A DNA stretch of 64,000 nt from a virus. Position numbers and translations under genes: made by a program. Each line of letters opens with the position of its first letter. Position 1 is the stretch's first letter. Location: positions 267,655 through 331,654 of IMG/VR virus record IMGVR_UViG_3300023174_000039; one strand, 5' to 3'. Shown here piece by piece: positions 61,343-64,000 of the stretch. The notes under the pieces are model-generated. The model made no database searches. It saw nothing but the letters and a program-made list of their open reading frames with translations, and had not been told where the DNA came from.

Positions 61343-63433
61343 ATGCCATTATCAATTGGACCCGGCTGGAGCATCGGCCCTGGATGGAGCATTGGAGGAG
61401 GCGGAGCCGCCCCTGCGGTCACAACTGACCCGTACTTCATGTACAACTCACTGTTGCTCACAGGTGATGGTACAAATCTCTCACAGAACAATACCTTCCT
61501 AGACTCAAGTACAAATAATTTTACTATTACCCGCAATGGCAATACCACACAGGGTACATTCAGTCCTTATGGAAGCAATTGGTCTTTGAGTAATCCAAAC
61601 ACTTCGGATAATGGCATTGGAGTTGCATCGAATGCCGCATTAAATCTTGGAACTGCTAGTTTTACAGTTGAATGCTGGGTGAACCTGAATGCGTTACCAT
61701 CATCGAATGTCTGGACCACATCTGCTGGCGGCTACCAAGCGTTATTTGGTACTGGTCCTAGCAATAGCGCCACAGGATCACAACTGTATATTGGAACCAC
61801 AAACTTATTTTTTGACACAACGTCTGACGGAAGTGGACCAATCAGTGTTGCACACGGAATGACTGCTGGAGTTTGGTATCACATTGCTCTTACTCGTAGC
61901 GGCAATACTTTTGCCTTGTACAAAAATGGTGTGCTACTTCAATCAGCTTCTGATGCAAGCTCAATGACTTCTGGATATGGATGGGGCATTGCTAGACCAG
62001 AACCAGTTGGATCATACTCCGGCGGCTGGTTAAATGGATACATATCTAACTTTAGACTGGTAACTGGATCAGTTGTGTATGTCGGAACATTCACACCGCC
62101 CACAACACCACTTACTGCAATCTCTGGAACTCAATTGTTATTATGCCAGAGCAACAGATGGATTGACAACAGTTCAAATAGTTTTGCTGTCAGCGTTGGT
62201 AGCACTGCACCAACTGTACAACGATTCTCACCATTTGAACCCACAGTCGCCTACTCATCAAGTGTGATTGGTGGGTCAGGCTACTTTGATGGCACGGGGG
62301 ATTATTTGACTATCGCCAGATCAAATCTACTTATACCAGTTGCCAATGAAAATTTTACAATAGAATCGTGGGTTTATTTAACACAAGCCGCAGACCAACA
62401 GATTGTTGGATTTCATACACAGGGCGTAAGTTCAGACTGGCTTATATCTATAAGTAGTACAAATTATACTACATTTTATATTAGTGCTACTGCCACAAGT
62501 GTGACATCTAGTATTGCTGTACGATTAAACACTTGGAATCATATTGCGGTTGTGCGTACAAATACAAACACCATTACTTTATATGTAAATGGAGTTGCCG
62601 GGGCAACTACTACAACTACTTCAACGATGGTAGGAAATGGATCTAACCCATTGACAATTGGATCAGACTATAATGGTGTTAATTGGAGGTATACAGGTTA
62701 CATTTCTGATATTCGTATTGTCAAAGGTACAGGAGTCTATACCTCAAACTTTACTCCACCAACTGCACCATTAACAGCAGTTGCTAATACCCAACTCTTA
62801 TTAAGTTACACCAACGGTGGCATCATTGACAGCACAATGATCAACAACTTGGAAACAGTTGGTGATGCAAAAATATCTACCACACAAAGCAAGTTTGGCG
62901 GATCCAGCATGTACTTTGATGGCAATTTAGATTATTTAAACGGCGGAGTAAATTCTGGTTACAGTTTTGGATCAGGAGATTTCACTATAGAGTCTTGGGT
63001 ATATATTGTTGCTAGAGGAAGCAGCGGGTCATGTTTTGCTGGAACTTGGGCAGCTAGTGGTAGAGGATGGATCTGGCTTTCTAACCCCACTCAGTATGGG
63101 TTAGTGTATAGCACCAATGGTACTAATGAAACTGCTATATATTCAACCTACACAATACCTTTAAACACATGGACACATTTGGCTACCGTTAGAAATGGAA
63201 ATACTATTACAAACTATGCAAATGGTGTTAGTATTGGTACTGGCTCTGTTACTGGGGTTACGATTAGTACGCCTACTCAACCACTTTATGTAGGAGCCAA
63301 TAAGCAAGACGTTGATAGTAGTATAAACAATTATCAAATGAACGGTTATATGAACGATTTTAGAATAACAAAAGGTTATGCACGTTACACAGCCAACTTC
63401 ACACCCCCAACTGCAGCATTGCCTACACAATAA
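61343..63433 (+). CDS. Adhesin-like protein with three LamG domains (copy 3)
   Basis: 696 residues with the same leader and three-domain layout. In the first domain the usual YFDGS opening is replaced by NWSLSNPNTSDNGIG, but VECWVNL, WYHIAL and LNGYISNFRLVTGS remain. The last gene of the cassette; there is no third glycine-rich gene, the next gene being a metallophosphatase. Shine-Dalgarno GAGGAAAC. Confidence 0.8.
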   Translation: MPLSIGPGWSIGPGWSIGGGGAAPAVTTDPYFMYNSLLLTGDGTNLSQNNTFLDSSTNNFTITRNGNTTQGTFSPYGSNWSLSNPNTSDNGIGVASNAALNLGTASFTVECWVNLNALPSSNVWTTSAGGYQALFGTGPSNSATGSQLYIGTTNLFFDTTSDGSGPISVAHGMTAGVWYHIALTRSGNTFALYKNGVLLQSASDASSMTSGYGWGIARPEPVGSYSGGWLNGYISNFRLVTGSVVYVGTFTPPTTPLTAISGTQLLLCQSNRWIDNSSNSFAVSVGSTAPTVQRFSPFEPTVAYSSSVIGGSGYFDGTGDYLTIARSNLLIPVANENFTIESWVYLTQAADQQIVGFHTQGVSSDWLISISSTNYTTFYISATATSVTSSIAVRLNTWNHIAVVRTNTNTITLYVNGVAGATTTTTSTMVGNGSNPLTIGSDYNGVNWRYTGYISDIRIVKGTGVYTSNFTPPTAPLTAVANTQLLLSYTNGGIIDSTMINNLETVGDAKISTTQSKFGGSSMYFDGNLDYLNGGVNSGYSFGSGDFTIESWVYIVARGSSGSCFAGTWAASGRGWIWLSNPTQYGLVYSTNGTNETAIYSTYTIPLNTWTHLATVRNGNTITNYANGVSIGTGSVTGVTISTPTQPLYVGANKQDVDSSINNYQMNGYMNDFRITKGYARYTANFTPPTAALPTQ

Positions 63434-63434
63434 A

Positions 63435-63442
63435 TTTAAATA
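63435..63442 (+). promoter_or_regulatory. Weak late-like box TTTAAATA
   Basis: Seven of eight match, ten bases before the ATG at 63453, with no Shine-Dalgarno between. Weakly supported because the stretch is simply A/T-rich. Confidence 0.25.
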
Positions 63443-63452
63443 ATCAAGACAT

Positions 63453-64000
63453 ATGGTTATGGATACCAATAATTCTATAACTCAACAAAAAATATATCGC
63501 AGTATTTTTATTAGTGATGTGCACCTTGGCACAAAAGATAGTCAAGCTGGCAAATTAAATAACTTTTTAAAACATAATACTTGCGATACTCTTTATTTGA
63601 TAGGTGATATTATTGACGCATGGCGAATACAACAAAACAAATGGCGATGGAAACAAAGTCATACCAATGTTGTTCGCCGTGTTTTAGGTCATGCAAAACG
63701 TGGAACACGCGTTGTCTACATTGCAGGCAATCATGATGAATTTTTAAGACCAATGATACCATATGGATTCAGTTTTGGTCTAGTAGAAATTCATAATCAA
63801 ATAGAACACATCGGTGCTGACGGTAAGCACTATTTAGTAACGCACGGAGACTTGTTTGATGGTATAACAAGATTGGCACCGTGGATAGCATTTTTAGGAG
63901 ATAAAGCATATGACTTCGTTCTTTCACTCAATAGCAAGTTCAATTGGATACGCCATCGTATGGGTTTTGGGTACTTTAGCCTTAGCAAGTTCCTTAAACA
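63453..64000 (+). CDS. LpxH-like metallophosphatase, N-terminal part (cut by window edge)
   Basis: 182 codons open to the end of the window; a second ATG two codons later is an alternative start. Calcineurin-like metallophosphatase motifs appear in order: FISDVHLGT, GDIIDAW, GNHDEF and THGDLFDG. The GDxxDxW and GNHDE versions match the UDP-2,3-diacylglucosamine hydrolase (LpxH/LpxH2) type rather than gp47. LpxH cuts a lipid A precursor, so a phage copy could alter the host envelope, but related bacterial enzymes act on other substrates. It sits right after the adhesin cassette. Confidence 0.75.
   Translation, partial: MVMDTNNSITQQKIYRSIFISDVHLGTKDSQAGKLNNFLKHNTCDTLYLIGDIIDAWRIQQNKWRWKQSHTNVVRRVLGHAKRGTRVVYIAGNHDEFLRPMIPYGFSFGLVEIHNQIEHIGADGKHYLVTHGDLFDGITRLAPWIAFLGDKAYDFVLSLNSKFNWIRHRMGFGYFSLSKFLK

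Larger units (their letters stand above)
55366..63433 (+). repeat. Tandem-duplicated adhesin cassette (LamG - Gly - LamG - Gly - LamG)
   Basis: Near-identical DNA blocks mark the cassette: LamG starts (55366-55500, 58353-58490, 61335-61475), LamG third-domain entries (56790-56930, 59760-59890, 62810-62940), Gly-rich starts (57415-57480, 60375-60440) and Gly-rich ends with the next start (58195-58360, 61185-61345). The unit is about 3.0 kb. The shared blocks are long enough for homologous exchange between copies. Confidence 0.85.

Noticed and set aside
55366-63433. Adhesin cassette considered as a diversity-generating retroelement target
   Set aside because: No reverse transcriptase and no template/variable repeat pair with adenine-biased changes were seen in the window.

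Overview
The window is a 64 kb piece of a T4-like contractile-tailed phage (myovirus), probably from an aquatic host. This follows from the set of T4-family proteins that can be read directly: baseplate wedge gp6, gp25 and a gp53-like protein; a gp5-like hub spike; gp26-like baseplate protein; portal gp20; prohead core, protease gp21, scaffold gp22 and major capsid gp23; recombination nuclease gp46/gp47; and late sigma factor gp55. Promoter-like TATAAATA boxes of the T4 late type sit in front of many of the structural genes, which fits the presence of gp55. No tRNA gene, integrase or CRISPR array was seen. The host cannot be determined from the sequence alone.

Layout. (1) 1-3736, minus strand: a tightly overlapping accessory operon with an uncharacterised 101-aa protein, two related GT-A-like glycosyltransferases, a conserved small protein, a third glycosyltransferase-like protein and a radical SAM protein cut by the left edge. 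(2) 3807-35264, minus strand: one long baseplate/tail-fibre block. In transcription order it holds a gp54/gp48-like protein with a large low-complexity N-terminus, a gp53-like protein, a large hub-like protein, the gp5-like spike, a helical protein, gp25, gp6, a 4936-aa giant virion protein, a 50-aa protein, a 201-aa protein, a repeat-rich fibre and a 324-aa structural protein, ending in a strong terminator. (3) 35391-41849, plus strand: gp55, gp47, an inserted methyltransferase, gp46, a radical SAM/SPASM-like protein, a GIY-YIG protein and a small CxxC protein. (4) 41850-42316: a 467-nt gene-free region that looks like a folded non-coding RNA followed by two terminators that face the minus-strand operon. 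(5) 42317-45179, minus strand: gp26-like protein, a small baseplate-linked protein and four accessory genes including a nucleosidase and a GNAT-like protein. (6) 45221-54409, plus strand: tape-measure-like protein with an M15 peptidase domain, then the head block 20-(72 aa)-core-21-22-23. (7) 54528-55283: a GIY-YIG homing endonuclease with its own sigma-70-type promoter. (8) 55374-63433: five alternating adhesin-like genes, three triple-LamG proteins and two glycine-rich proteins, clearly products of tandem duplication. (9) 63453-end: an LpxH-like metallophosphatase cut by the right edge.

How it fits together: early/middle functions (gp55, gp46/47, homing nuclease) carry sigma-70-like boxes; virion genes carry late boxes that gp55 would recognise. 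Several genes have the promoter box only 5-7 nt from the ATG and no Shine-Dalgarno sequence, suggesting leaderless mRNAs. The most unusual content is the duplicated LamG/Gly-rich adhesin cassette, the folded intergenic RNA candidate, a repeated VDQN...DAN motif shared by two neighbouring baseplate proteins, an integrin-like FG-GAP propeller inside the giant protein, and a set of SAM-using enzymes together with a nucleosidase that could clear their by-products.
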